Assembly: GCF_005877885.1 (NCBI RefSeq)
Contig: NZ_VCHY01000022.1
Coordinates: 54,347-118,346 of the forward strand
DNA length: 64,000 bases
Source of the DNA: Labilibacter sediminis
GTDB lineage: Bacteria; Bacteroidota; Bacteroidia; Bacteroidales; Marinilabiliaceae
Direction of reading: 5' to 3'
The position numbers were made by a program, and so were the translations under genes. Of this stretch, positions 1 to 9,773 are shown one piece after another. A model generated the notes under the pieces. That model was not told the origin of the DNA. It saw only the letters and a list, made by a program, of their open reading frames with translations, and searched no databases. Position 1 is the first letter of the stretch, and every line of letters starts with the position of its first letter.

Positions 1-190
1 GATTAAAATGACAAGGCGCCAAGGCTTTTTTATTTTCTTCATCACGACTAACCACCACACTATACACCTGCATATTTCCTGTTGTAGAAGCTCTTGTTCC
101 TGCTTCAAGGATTTTATTTAATAAATCGTCCTCAATATTTTGGGATGTATAACTACGGATTGTTTTATGGTTTAATATTGTATCTATCAT
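1..190 (-). CDS. Nitroreductase family protein (5' part only, cut by window edge)
   Basis: The first 63 codons read toward the left edge from an ATG at 190. The start MIDTILNHKTIRSYTSQNIE, followed by LNKILEAGTRASTTGNMQ, is the N-terminal FMN-binding pattern of NADPH-dependent nitroreductase/flavin reductase proteins: R-S-Y near residue 12 and the A-x-x-A-x-x-x-x-N-x-Q region near residue 35-41. Such enzymes bind FMN and reduce nitroaromatics, quinones or flavins in the cytoplasm. The rest of the gene lies outside the window, so length and substrate class cannot be judged. It follows dapA on the same strand, but a terminator hairpin between them suggests a separate transcript. Confidence 0.75.
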   Translation of the reverse strand, partial: MIDTILNHKTIRSYTSQNIEDDLLNKILEAGTRASTTGNMQVYSVVVSRDEENKKALAPCHFN

Positions 191-227
191 GGTTCTATTT
201 TTCTTACAACATTACAAATTTATTTAT

Positions 228-259
228 AAAAACAAAAAGGCCTTTCTTACGAAAGACCT
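228..259 (-). terminator. Rho-independent terminator after dapA
   Basis: On the minus strand, AGGTCTTTC, loop GTAA and GAAAGGCCT form a 9-bp stem (one G-U pair) followed by a T-rich run. It lies 58 bases beyond the dapA stop codon. Confidence 0.75.
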
Positions 260-316
260 CTCTGCATCATCATCAACAAAATATAACTAAACCTTTTCTG
301 TATCCACAAAAAGGAA

Positions 317-1204
317 TTAGATTAAACCTAATGTTTTTAACTCTTCCAATAATTGTTTCTTGTTACCCTCATCCATTCTGCACAATGGCTGTCTGAACAC
401 CTCTTTTATTAATCCCATTTCTGCCAACGCAGTTTTGGCCGGAATCGGATTTGATTCAATGAAGCATAAATCCATTAAATTATGATACTTATAAAATAAG
501 TTACGTGTCAAAGCAGCATCTCCTTCTAGCGAAGCCTTCATTAATAAATGAAAATCTTCAGGAATAAGGTTTGCTATTACAGAAATACACCCATCCGCTC
601 CTAACAAATTGGCTGAACTGGCCAGGAAGTCATCTCCACTATAAACAAGAAAATCATCAGGAGTATTCGCAATAATTTCGGTAAAGTATGACATTTCTCC
701 GGCTGCTTCTTTCACAGCTACAACTCTTTCAAAATCATTGGCTAACCTTACCACAGTTTCAGGAGTTAATCCGGCGCCTGTACGAGATGGTACATTATAC
801 AATACTATTGGAATATCTACAGCTTCGGTAACCGCTTTAAAATGGTTATAAATACCTTTTTGTGTTGGCTTATTATAATATGGAACAACAACCAAAGCAG
901 CATCTGCTCCTAATTCTTTAGCTTTTTGTGTTTTTTTAATTGCCGTCTCTGTACAGTTACTTCCACTACCGGCAATAACCGGAATTTTACCATTAATTAT
1001 TTCTACCGCACGTGCTACTAGAGCTTCATCCTCCTCGTCCGTTAAGGTAGGTGTTTCACCTGTTGTTCCACAAACAACAATTCCGTCTGTTTTATTATTT
1101 AAATGAAAATCAATAAGTTTATCGAAAGCATTCCAATCAATTTCTCCTGTCTCTAAAAATGGTGTTACAATCGCAACTATTGATCCCTTAAGTGTAAAAG
1201 CCAT
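317..1204 (-). CDS. dapA: 4-hydroxy-tetrahydrodipicolinate synthase
   Basis: The product condenses pyruvate with aspartate semialdehyde, the first committed step of lysine and diaminopimelate synthesis, in the cytoplasm. The 295-residue length is normal for the family. The signature residues are present: G-T-T-G-E at 46-50 (Thr47/Thr48), Y109-Y110 of the catalytic triad region, Y136-N-V-P-S-R141-T-G for substrate binding, and the Schiff-base lysine in V-K165-E-A-A-G. The ATG at 1204 is the natural start because homologues begin a few residues before the strand carrying I-V-T-P-F. It is divergent from an ACT-domain gene that may sense an amino acid, which would suit a shared role in the aspartate pathway; that link is inference. 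Confidence 0.97.
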   Translation of the reverse strand: MAFTLKGSIVAIVTPFLETGEIDWNAFDKLIDFHLNNKTDGIVVCGTTGETPTLTDEEDEALVARAVEIINGKIPVIAGSGSNCTETAIKKTQKAKELGADAALVVVPYYNKPTQKGIYNHFKAVTEAVDIPIVLYNVPSRTGAGLTPETVVRLANDFERVVAVKEAAGEMSYFTEIIANTPDDFLVYSGDDFLASSANLLGADGCISVIANLIPEDFHLLMKASLEGDAALTRNLFYKYHNLMDLCFIESNPIPAKTALAEMGLIKEVFRQPLCRMDEGNKKQLLEELKTLGLI

Positions 1205-1398
1205 GTTTATAATATTATATCATTCATTTAAAATATTGCGACCTAAAAGTACAAAAAACAAACAATTAATACCGGATAAGTTTATCATTCCGGAAACAAT
1301 TGTATGTTAATAATTCTTTTGGATTTTAATATTTAGCTGCAAATATATATTTGATATCAAATAAAGAAAAATAACACTTTAAAAAATACTATTTTATA

Positions 1399-1426
1399 AC
1401 AATTTGTTAAAATTTTAACAAATTGT
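1399..1426. promoter_or_regulatory. Perfect 28-bp palindrome, candidate operator
   Basis: The half-site ACAATTTGTTAAAA is followed immediately by its exact reverse complement, giving 28 bp without a mismatch. It covers the -33 box and the whole spacer of the promoter for the ACT-domain gene, the position expected of a repressor operator. What binds it is unknown; autoregulation by the downstream protein is one possibility. Confidence 0.6.
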
Positions 1427-1433
1427 ATCTTTG
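1403..1433 (+). promoter_or_regulatory. Bacteroidota-type promoter of the ACT-domain gene
   Basis: TTTG at 1403-1406, a 19-base spacer and TATCTTTG at 1426-1433 match the Bacteroidota sigma-ABfr consensus TTTG-N19-TAnnTTTG exactly. Transcription should start near 1439-1441, leaving only about 6-8 bases before the ATG at 1447, so the message would be almost leaderless. Confidence 0.75.
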
Positions 1434-1446
1434 AATAAAAAAAAAG

Positions 1447-2106
1447 ATGATTACCATACCTCAAGCCGTAGAAATGGTTGTTAAGGTTAAACCTTTTATA
1501 GCAGAAGCTTTATCTGATGGTTTAATAAATATATCAGCACTTGCACGTAAAATAAAACCTGATATTGACAGAATAATTTCAAAAGAGTCAAAGCATGGTG
1601 CTATAGTAATGGCATTAAACAGGCTGAATCCACAAATTGATGTTTCAATTAACAGAGGTATAGATAAAATGATAAGCATGCTTGGAGATATTATTGTACG
1701 TTCAGATCTCACTGACTACACCTTCAACAACTCCAAAACACTGGTTAAGTGTCACATGCGCGTATTTGAAGCTATCGCAGACCATTCTGATATATTTTAT
1801 ACTCTGGTAAGAGGAGTACACGAATCAACTTTGGTAATTAGCAGCTATTACTCAAACCTCGTTGAAGAACATTTTAAAGACGAAGAATTACAACGTAAAA
1901 CCGAAAACCTATCAGCCATAACCATAAAACTACACGAAAAAAATTCTCAAGTCCCCGGCTTTTACTATTACATATTAAAATCAGTAGCCTGGGAAGGCAT
2001 TAATATTACGGAGGTTATTTCAACAACCAACGAGTTTACCATTTTAGTTAATGATGATGATGTGGAAAGAGCCTTTGCTGAATTAAAACGTTTACGTAAA
2101 AGATAA
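1447..2106 (+). CDS. ACT-domain protein, possible amino-acid-responsive regulator
   Basis: This is a 219-residue cytoplasmic protein without signal peptide or membrane segments. Residues about 168-215 (V-P-G-F-Y-Y-Y-I then W-E-G-I-N-I-T-E-V-I-S-T, ending in a V-N-D-D-D-V strand) look like the small-molecule-binding ACT fold found in aspartokinase. The first 60 residues contain a short helical stretch (L-I-N-I-S-A-L-A-R-K-I-K and the following helix) that could be a helix-turn-helix, but there is no clear match. Similar stand-alone ACT proteins exist in Bacteroidota and Archaea without firm function. Its position opposite dapA and its palindromic promoter suggest regulation of the aspartate family; this is inference, and a purely allosteric partner protein is an alternative. 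Confidence 0.75.
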   Translation: MITIPQAVEMVVKVKPFIAEALSDGLINISALARKIKPDIDRIISKESKHGAIVMALNRLNPQIDVSINRGIDKMISMLGDIIVRSDLTDYTFNNSKTLVKCHMRVFEAIADHSDIFYTLVRGVHESTLVISSYYSNLVEEHFKDEELQRKTENLSAITIKLHEKNSQVPGFYYYILKSVAWEGINITEVISTTNEFTILVNDDDVERAFAELKRLRKR

Positions 2107-2344
2107 AATAAAACGATACGCTTTAACGTACAATTTAGTCGGTATGTTATTGCAATTAAAAAAGATTAATTCTACTTTTATGCACTAACATTATTTGTGT
2201 GGTTACTTTTTAGTCATACATTTTAATGAATTGGTCAGAAAAAGGCTGTTTTTTGTAACTCAATGTAAAAATACTCGTTACTACAGCTATACATTAAAAG
2301 ATTAAATAAAAAACTATCATTAATTATATTGTAATTTACTTATT

Positions 2345-2476
2345 ATGAAAAAAGCATTTATCTTGGTAGCAACTGTGGTGTTTTTTGTTGCATTAGGTCT
2401 AAGCTCATGTAAAAGCACAGCGGATTGCCCTGCGTACAGCAAAACAAACGTTGAAAAAAATGTTGAAAACGCATAA
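2345..2476 (+). CDS. Small lipoprotein (43 aa)
   Basis: This short gene reads MKKAFILVATVVFFVALGLS, then S-C with a lipobox (L-S-S-C), giving a signal peptide of about 22 residues and a mature lipopeptide of about 21 residues. The mature part begins C-K-S-T-A-D-C-P-A-Y-S. It is followed 15 bases later by a strong terminator, so it is an independent unit. Very short lipoproteins with a C-P-A-Y motif recur in Bacteroidota; no function is known to me. The 5' region is about 240 bases long, and a weak promoter-like pair (TTG near 2150, TACTTTTA near 2174) would give a leader of roughly 160 bases. Confidence 0.7.
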   Translation: MKKAFILVATVVFFVALGLSSCKSTADCPAYSKTNVEKNVENA

Positions 2477-2491
2477 GCTATTTTAATAGCC

Positions 2492-2528
2492 AAAGGGAGT
2501 AACTTTTTTAAGTCTACTCCCTTTTTTT
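2492..2528 (+). terminator. Rho-independent terminator after the small lipoprotein
   Basis: AAAGGGAGTA pairs perfectly with TACTCCCTTT across a 13-base loop, followed by a T run. It ends the transcript of the small lipoprotein gene. Confidence 0.88.
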
Positions 2529-2609
2529 ATACCTTTTTCTGCTCTACAACACCTTTATTTCCCTTTTCACATTTTTTAATACTCATTTTAGAAAAACATC
2601 AACCTTTTT

Positions 2610-2641
2610 TTTGACCGTTTATTAATGATTTTATACTTTTG
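2610..2641 (+). promoter_or_regulatory. Promoter of the GAPDH gene
   Basis: TTTG at 2610-2613, a 20-base spacer and TACTTTTG at 2634-2641 match the Bacteroidota consensus. The start site would fall near 2648, giving a leader of about 44 bases before the ATG at 2692. Confidence 0.75.
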
Positions 2642-2679
2642 TACCTCATTTTTAACGGAGTTGTAAATTTTATTTCTAA

Positions 2680-3699
<1,020 letters not shown>

Positions 3700-3722
3700 T
3701 TTGCAGTTCACTATAATTTTTA

Positions 3723-3750
3723 AAGCATCCACATTGTGGGTGCTTTTTTT
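3723..3750 (+). terminator. Rho-independent terminator after GAPDH
   Basis: AAGCATCCAC and GTGGGTGCTT form a 10-bp stem with one G-U pair around the loop ATT, followed by a run of seven T. Confidence 0.88.
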
Positions 3751-3779
3751 GTTTATCTTCATTTGTTTCTAAATTAACA

Positions 3780-4865
3780 ATGGAGGTAAAAAGATTAAAT
3801 TCTCTTGACGCATTTCGTGGCTTTACCATTGCCGCCATGATATTGGTTAATTATCCGGGCAGTTGGAATTACATTTACTCTCCTTTACTCCATGCGCCAT
3901 GGAATGGACTAACGCCAACTGACCTCATATTTCCCTTTTTTCTTTTTATAGTAGGTGTGTCTATAAGCTTAGCGTATACAAAAAAAATAAAATCAGGTGA
4001 TGCAAAGAGCTCCTTATATTCCAAAATCTTAATAAGAACAGTAAAGATATTTGTCATTGGCCTTCTGTTAGATTACATTCAACACTTTAATATAAATGAA
4101 CTAAGAATAGCAGGTGTATTGCAACGCATAGCTATTGTGTTTCTCTTTTGCTCTTTTATTTTTCTTCATACTAAATGGAAAGCCCAAACAATAATATTCT
4201 TTTTAATTCTTTTGATTTATTGGTTAAGCATGTGTTATATTCCCATACCAGGAAACAACCAAATAAGCCTTGAACCGGGTATGAATTTTGCAGCATGGGT
4301 TGATAGTTATTTATTACCAGGAAAAATGTATCAAGACACTTGGGATCCGGAAGGTATTTATAGCACATTACCCGCTATATCAACCTCCATACTAGGTATG
4401 CTTATGGGGCAATTGCTTATCAGCAAAAAAAAATATAAAACTAAAATCATTCATCTATTTTGCATAGGAATAACACTATCTGTTGCCGGATATTTATGGA
4501 ACTTAACTTTTCCCATCAACAAAAATATTTGGACAAGTTCATTTGTATTGGTAACAGGAGGTTTTGCTTGTTTGTTTTTGGGCATTAGTGTATATGTAAT
4601 AGATATACTTAAGTACTCCAAATATGTGAAAACAGGAATTGTATTTGGAACAAATGCCATTACAGCCTACGTTCTAGCGGCAGTTTTAAGTTTTGTATTT
4701 TACCGCTTACCAATAGGTTCAACTTCCCTTAACCAACATTTTACAGAATTATTTGTCCCTTTCGCACCTAAATTAGGTAGTTTAATTTACTCACTACTGT
4801 ATGTTGCAGTCAATTATTTACCCGTTAATATCTTATACAAGAAAAAGGTATTCATAAAACTATAA
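3780..4865 (+). CDS. HGSNAT/NagX-type membrane acyltransferase (DUF5009-like)
   Basis: This 361-residue integral membrane protein has about ten hydrophobic segments. It opens with R-L-N-S-L-D-A-F-R-G-F (residues 5-15), followed by a short loop and T-P-T-D-L-I-F-P-F-F-L-F (about 45-56), the signature of the COG4299 family related to the lysosomal heparan-alpha-glucosaminide N-acetyltransferase. Family members are thought to pass acetyl groups from acetyl-CoA across the membrane to amino sugars; in Bacteroidota the role is mostly unproven, and amino-sugar or peptidoglycan recycling is the usual suggestion. The gene stands alone behind the GAPDH terminator and faces the glucosaminidase gene, which may or may not be meaningful. 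Confidence 0.85.
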   Translation: MEVKRLNSLDAFRGFTIAAMILVNYPGSWNYIYSPLLHAPWNGLTPTDLIFPFFLFIVGVSISLAYTKKIKSGDAKSSLYSKILIRTVKIFVIGLLLDYIQHFNINELRIAGVLQRIAIVFLFCSFIFLHTKWKAQTIIFFLILLIYWLSMCYIPIPGNNQISLEPGMNFAAWVDSYLLPGKMYQDTWDPEGIYSTLPAISTSILGMLMGQLLISKKKYKTKIIHLFCIGITLSVAGYLWNLTFPINKNIWTSSFVLVTGGFACLFLGISVYVIDILKYSKYVKTGIVFGTNAITAYVLAAVLSFVFYRLPIGSTSLNQHFTELFVPFAPKLGSLIYSLLYVAVNYLPVNILYKKKVFIKL

Positions 4866-4906
4866 AACAAAAACAATAAAATTAACGACATTGCTTTTGC
4901 CGATAT

Positions 4907-5803
4907 CTATTCAATAATACTTTCCCAAACAGGATCATCAGGTTTTATTTTAGCCAAAGAGTAACCATCATATTTGGCAAGGTCATTAAACTCAATCACA
5001 TTTCTAAGGGTACGTACATACTCATACCGTTTTTCGGAGTAATTACTTAAATACCAGATCAAACGATACGGATTTCTTGAACTTTGTCTAATCTCTCTGA
5101 ACTCCTTATAAGCATGAACCTTTGCTATAGTATTTAAATAATCATAAATAGATTCGAACAGGGAATCGTATTTTCTTAAATATACACTGTTTCCATTCCT
5201 GGATTCACTTGCCCTAATTCTTTTTTCATTGGAATTGTAGGACCATATACCAAAGATATTATTCGCTTCTCTACAAAAACGGGAAGTGCACCATCCACTC
5301 TCTATGGCAGCTTGCGCCAATACAATTGAAGTAGGATGCGGATGCAATCTTTTAATGACTTCCCTAATATCATCTGTTTTATATTCTTTTAAAACGCCTT
5401 CGATATAAATTGAATCTACATTCTGACCTGATCCATTTTCCATTTCATATTGAAGATGGACAAGTTTCTTACGTTTATTTTCCATCTTTTCTTTCGCTAA
5501 CAACACAGATGGAAGCATTAGGTCTACAAACTTCACCATTCGTTCCTTATAATGAAGATCTCTTAAATCGGGCACTTTTTGATACATCACGGGAGAAACG
5601 AGAGAGTCATTAATATCCCAAATGGAATCAACCGCCTCACTTTTACAAACCTTAATATTAACACCCTTAACCACTTTAATCACCGGTTGATTAAAATAAT
5701 ATATCACCGAACCTGTAATTATTAGTAGAAGCATTATAAAAAACCTATATCGTGTTACAAAACGAAATAAATCCTTTAACACATTGGTTATAATTTTACG
5801 CAT
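4907..5803 (-). CDS. Bax-like membrane-anchored N-acetylglucosaminidase
   Basis: The protein has a basic N-terminus and one transmembrane anchor (F-F-I-M-L-L-L-I-I-T-G-S-V-I, about residues 21-35), then a periplasmic glucosaminidase domain. The core is I-V-L-A-Q-A-A-I-E-S-G-W (catalytic Glu168 from the chosen start), then S-R-F and N-N-I-F-G-I-W, as in the Bax/LytG/FlgJ group that cleaves the glycan chains of peptidoglycan. I chose the ATG at 5803 because it gives a compact basic N-terminus before the anchor. An ATG at 5827 overlaps the stop of the upstream permease gene (ATGAATAA) and is equally possible. The two genes form an operon and are probably translationally coupled. Confidence 0.85.
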   Translation of the reverse strand: MRKIITNVLKDLFRFVTRYRFFIMLLLIITGSVIYYFNQPVIKVVKGVNIKVCKSEAVDSIWDINDSLVSPVMYQKVPDLRDLHYKERMVKFVDLMLPSVLLAKEKMENKRKKLVHLQYEMENGSGQNVDSIYIEGVLKEYKTDDIREVIKRLHPHPTSIVLAQAAIESGWCTSRFCREANNIFGIWSYNSNEKRIRASESRNGNSVYLRKYDSLFESIYDYLNTIAKVHAYKEFREIRQSSRNPYRLIWYLSNYSEKRYEYVRTLRNVIEFNDLAKYDGYSLAKIKPDDPVWESIIE

Positions 5804-5819
5804 AAAAAGAATATAAAGA

Positions 5820-7064
5820 TTATTCATAACGTAAAGACTCAATCGGATCAAGCTTAGCAGCTTTTAAGGCTGGCATTAATCCGGATAACAGTCCTACAAT
5901 AAAACAAATAACAAAGCTAATAACAATCCAATCCCAAGGTACAACAAAGCCTGACTTAATGACCACCGATACAATATTACCAACAACTATACCCAATAAA
6001 ACACCGCCGGCACCACCAAGCAATCCTATCATTACCGACTCCATCAAAAACTGATTGCGTATGGCTGCACGCGTAGCACCAGTAGCTTTACGAATACCAA
6101 TTTCACGAGTTCGCTCCGCAACAGCTACAAGCATAATATTCATCAAACCAATAGCTGCTCCAAACAGAGTTACAAAACCAATAATATTAGCTATCATAGT
6201 TATGCTTGATAAATTATCAATTAGCATGCGCGACAAGTTGTCACTCTTTAAAATATTAAAATTGTTCTCATCTCTAACTTTCAACTTTCGCACCAATCTA
6301 AAAGTACCTGTTGCTTCACTTATAGCACCATCAATATGAGCAGGATTATTGGCCTTTACCTCTATTTTGTACGACATCTTTGGTCGACTAAAATATTGCC
6401 GAACATTACTCACGGGCAACAACAATAAATTATCACTTTGACCTCCAAAACCAGCTCCTTTCTCTTTTAAAAGGCCAACCACCTTATATTTACCAGAAGC
6501 CAAAGAAATTACTTTATCTACAGGGTTTCTTTTATCCGGAAAAAGATTTTTATGAAGCGCTGATCCAATAATTGCCACATTTCTTCCATCCTGAATATCA
6601 CGCAATAAAAAATCCCGACCTTTATCTATGTTATGCCCTGCTATAGAAATAAAATTTTCATCCACCCCGTACACCGCCACATTAGGATTCGTTTTCTCAG
6701 ATTCATATTTAACAGTGGCATTACCGCTGGCCATATAAGATATTGTAACCAAGGCCGGAAAATCAAAACTACGCTTAAAACCCATGGCCTCTTTATAAGA
6801 TATATAGCCAAAATTCTTGGTCTTAAGCCTCTTTTTACCAATTCGCACATCTCTACCTCTATTTTCTATAGTAAATGAATTGGCTCCCATGCTGGTAAAA
6901 TTATTGGAAATAGCTGTTTCAATAGACTGAACAGCCGTTATAATTCCTACCAATGCGGTGATACCGATAGTAATGATAGCTATCGTAAGAATGGTTCTGA
7001 GTTTGTTAGACCGAATGGCACCCAGTGCAATTTTAATGTTTTCTGTAAATAGTTTTGATAGCAT
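5820..7064 (-). CDS. MacB/FtsX-type ABC transporter permease
   Basis: This 414-residue permease has one N-terminal membrane helix ([22 protein letters not shown], residues 19-40), a large periplasmic MacB-PCD domain (about 45-270) and three C-terminal helices of the FtsX domain. The cytoplasmic coupling motif [17 protein letters not shown] lies between the first two. MacB-type systems do not import; they drive periplasmic export steps or transmit force. The matching ATPase is not in this window. The pairing with a peptidoglycan hydrolase on the same transcript resembles FtsEX-type control of hydrolases, but that is inference. Confidence 0.9.
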   Translation of the reverse strand: MLSKLFTENIKIALGAIRSNKLRTILTIAIITIGITALVGIITAVQSIETAISNNFTSMGANSFTIENRGRDVRIGKKRLKTKNFGYISYKEAMGFKRSFDFPALVTISYMASGNATVKYESEKTNPNVAVYGVDENFISIAGHNIDKGRDFLLRDIQDGRNVAIIGSALHKNLFPDKRNPVDKVISLASGKYKVVGLLKEKGAGFGGQSDNLLLLPVSNVRQYFSRPKMSYKIEVKANNPAHIDGAISEATGTFRLVRKLKVRDENNFNILKSDNLSRMLIDNLSSITMIANIIGFVTLFGAAIGLMNIMLVAVAERTREIGIRKATGATRAAIRNQFLMESVMIGLLGGAGGVLLGIVVGNIVSVVIKSGFVVPWDWIVISFVICFIVGLLSGLMPALKAAKLDPIESLRYE

Positions 7065-7289
7065 AATTTAGGCTGATTTAAAATCTAATATAAGGAAAAT
7101 AAAACGCTTCAGATCTCAACAAATCAGACATTTTTAGCTGCTTAAAATAATTCCCCTGATGCAAATCCTGAAATTAAACGAAAGAGAAGCACAAAATTTT
7201 GTACCAACATAAACATTTCTTAAACAAAAGCCCTTAATCTTGGTTACATTTTAGACATGACAAAAAGCACTTTTTTTTCTATTTTTTGC

Positions 7290-7297
7290 TAATTTTG
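7290..7297 (+). promoter_or_regulatory. Probable -7 box upstream of aconitase
   Basis: The 331 bases between the divergent permease and aconitase genes (7065-7395) hold no gene. TAATTTTG matches the Bacteroidota TAnnTTTG box. No good TTTG lies 19-20 bases upstream, only T-rich sequence, so this is a partial match. It predicts a leader of about 90 bases. Confidence 0.45.
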
Positions 7298-7395
7298 TTC
7301 ACCCAAATAAAAGTGCATTTAAACTGTGTAATAATCTTAAAATTGAATACGCAACTGCACCTTAATTGAAAATACTAAAACAAATAAAATAAATT

Positions 7396-9657
7396 ATGGC
7401 GTTCGACATTGAAATGATTAAGAAAGTGTATGCCGAAATGGGAGAGAAAGTAGAAAAAGCTCGTACCATTTTGGACAAACCTTTAACGCTTACTGAAAAA
7501 ATTCTGTATGCTCACCTTGACGAAGATGCTAAAGAAGCATTTACAAGAGGCGAATCGTATGTAAACTTTAAGCCGGACAGAGTAGCTATGCAGGATGCAA
7601 CAGCCCAAATGGCCTTGTTGCAATTTATGCAGGCAGGTAAAAACAAAGCAGCTGTACCATCAACTGTGCATGCCGATCACCTGATTCAGGCTAAAGTAGA
7701 AGCAACTCAGGATTTGGCTACTGCTAAAGATACCAACAAAGAGGTATACGATTTTCTTAGTTCAGTGACGAACCGATATGGCATTGGTTTTTGGAAGCCT
7801 GGTGCTGGTATTATCCACCAGGTAGTACTAGAAAACTACGCTTTTCCGGGTGGAATGATGATTGGAACAGACTCACATACTGTTAATGCCGGAGGATTAG
7901 GTATGATTGCAGTAGGTGTTGGTGGTGCTGACGCTGTTGATGTAATGGCAGGTATGCCTTGGGAGCTTAAGTTTCCAAAACTAATTGGTATTAAGCTTAC
8001 AGGTAAACTTAATGGCTGGGCTGCTCCAAAAGATGTTATCTTAAAAGTTGCTGGTATCCTTACTGTAAAAGGAGGTACAGGTTGTATTGTTGAGTACTTT
8101 GGAGAAGGTGCTGAATCATTGTCATGTACAGGAAAAGGAACCATTTGTAACATGGGTGCTGAAATTGGCGCTACTACTTCTACTTTTGGATATGATGCTT
8201 CAATGGAGCGCTACTTAAGAGCAACCAATAGAGATGATGTTGCTGATGCTGCTAACGAAGTTAAAGATTTATTAACTGCAGATGCTGAAGTATATGCCTC
8301 TCCTGAAAAATACTTCGATCAGGTTATTGAAATTAACCTTGATGAGTTAGAGCCACACCTAAACGGCCCTTTTACTCCGGACAGAGCGACTCCTATCAGT
8401 AAAATGAGAGAAGAAGCAGCCAAAAACGACTGGCCACTAAAAGTAGAGGTTGGTTTAATTGGTTCATGTACAAACTCTTCTTACGAAGATATTTCGAAAG
8501 CTGCTTCTGTTGCAGCAGATGCTGTTAACAAAGGACTTAAAGCTAAAGCTGAATTTTCTATTACGCCGGGTTCTGAGCAGGTTCGTTATACGATCGATCG
8601 TGATGGATTGGTAGATACCTTTAAAAAGATTGACGGTGTTGTATTTGCAAATGCCTGTGGACCATGTATTGGTATGTGGGCTCGTATGGGTGCAGAAAAA
8701 CAAGAGAAAAACACAATCGTTCATTCTTTTAACCGAAACTTTGCCAAGCGTGCTGATGGTAACCCAAATACATTTGCTTTTGTAGGTTCTCCTGAGTTAG
8801 TTACAGCTTTAGCTATTGCCGGAGACTTAGGTTTTAACCCAACTACTGATACTTTAACCAATGCCAATGGCGAAGAGGTTAAGTTAGATGCTCCTACCGG
8901 AGATGAGTTACCACCAAAAGGATTTGATGTTGAAGATGCAGGTTACCAGGCGCCAGCTGAAAATGGTTCAGATGTTGAAGTAATTGTATCCCCTGAAAGC
9001 GACAGACTTCAATTATTAACACCATTTACTCCTTGGGATGGTAAAAATATTACCGGAGCCAAATTATTAATTAAGGCAGAAGGTAAATGTACAACTGACC
9101 ATATTTCAATGGCAGGTCCTTGGTTAAAATATCGTGGACACTTAGATAACATTTCCAATAACATGCTAATCGGAGCTGTTAACAAGTTTAATGGCGAAAC
9201 CAATAAAGTTAAGTCTCAAGTTTCAGGAGAGTACGGAGAAGTTCCTGCTACACAAAGAGCATATAAAGAGGCTGGTATTTCTACTGTAGTAGTTGGTGAC
9301 CACAACTATGGAGAGGGATCATCTCGTGAACATGCTGCTATGGAACCACGTCACTTAGGTGTTAAAGTGGTATTAACAAAGAGTTTTGCCCGTATTCACG
9401 AAACCAACCTTAAAAAGCAAGGTATGTTAGGAATTACCTTTGCCAACGAGGCTGACTATGATAAGATTTTAGAAGATGATACTTTCAACTTCGTGGATCT
9501 TGAAAGCTTTGCTCCAGGCAAACAACTTACTATTGAAGTAGTTCATGCTGATGGAAATAAAGATGAAATCATTGCAAACCACACTTACAACCAACAACAA
9601 ATTGAGTGGTTTAAAAATGGTAGCGCTTTAAATTTAATTAAAAAGCAGAATGCTTAA
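7396..9657 (+). CDS. Aconitate hydratase (mitochondrial-type, 753 aa)
   Basis: The enzyme interconverts citrate and isocitrate in the TCA cycle using a [4Fe-4S] cluster in the cytoplasm. The cluster ligands are visible in [10 protein letters not shown] (about residue 355) and A-C-G-P-C-I-G (about 420). Substrate-binding motifs include G-T-D-S-H-T at about 156 and the C-terminal swivel-domain motif G-E-G-S-S-R-E-H-A. The length of about 750 residues and overall layout match the mitochondrial-type group usual in Bacteroidota rather than the roughly 890-residue AcnA or the domain-swapped AcnB. It sits alone between a divergent permease gene and a strong terminator. Confidence 0.96.
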   Translation: MAFDIEMIKKVYAEMGEKVEKARTILDKPLTLTEKILYAHLDEDAKEAFTRGESYVNFKPDRVAMQDATAQMALLQFMQAGKNKAAVPSTVHADHLIQAKVEATQDLATAKDTNKEVYDFLSSVTNRYGIGFWKPGAGIIHQVVLENYAFPGGMMIGTDSHTVNAGGLGMIAVGVGGADAVDVMAGMPWELKFPKLIGIKLTGKLNGWAAPKDVILKVAGILTVKGGTGCIVEYFGEGAESLSCTGKGTICNMGAEIGATTSTFGYDASMERYLRATNRDDVADAANEVKDLLTADAEVYASPEKYFDQVIEINLDELEPHLNGPFTPDRATPISKMREEAAKNDWPLKVEVGLIGSCTNSSYEDISKAASVAADAVNKGLKAKAEFSITPGSEQVRYTIDRDGLVDTFKKIDGVVFANACGPCIGMWARMGAEKQEKNTIVHSFNRNFAKRADGNPNTFAFVGSPELVTALAIAGDLGFNPTTDTLTNANGEEVKLDAPTGDELPPKGFDVEDAGYQAPAENGSDVEVIVSPESDRLQLLTPFTPWDGKNITGAKLLIKAEGKCTTDHISMAGPWLKYRGHLDNISNNMLIGAVNKFNGETNKVKSQVSGEYGEVPATQRAYKEAGISTVVVGDHNYGEGSSREHAAMEPRHLGVKVVLTKSFARIHETNLKKQGMLGITFANEADYDKILEDDTFNFVDLESFAPGKQLTIEVVHADGNKDEIIANHTYNQQQIEWFKNGSALNLIKKQNA

Positions 9658-9684
9658 TCACTAAGCAATTAAGCTCAACATATT

Positions 9685-9719
9685 AAACGCAGCTTCCTCT
9701 AAAGGAGCTGCGTTTTTTT
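9685..9719 (+). terminator. Rho-independent terminator after aconitase
   Basis: AAACGCAGCT and AGCTGCGTTT form a stem, with a further TCC/GGA pairing inside, followed by T7. Confidence 0.9.
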
Positions 9720-9773
9720 ATTCTAAACAATAACTTCCATCAAACTTTTGCCTGCTCTAAGTGTTATGTGAGT

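Noticed and set aside
94..396. 100-residue plus-strand frame across the nitroreductase start and dapA end
   Set aside because: It crosses a minus-strand terminator and two minus-strand genes; composition is random-looking.
7836..8153. 105-residue minus-strand frame within aconitase
   Set aside because: It lies wholly inside a confident gene on the opposite strand and shows no domain; codon bias is explained by aconitase.
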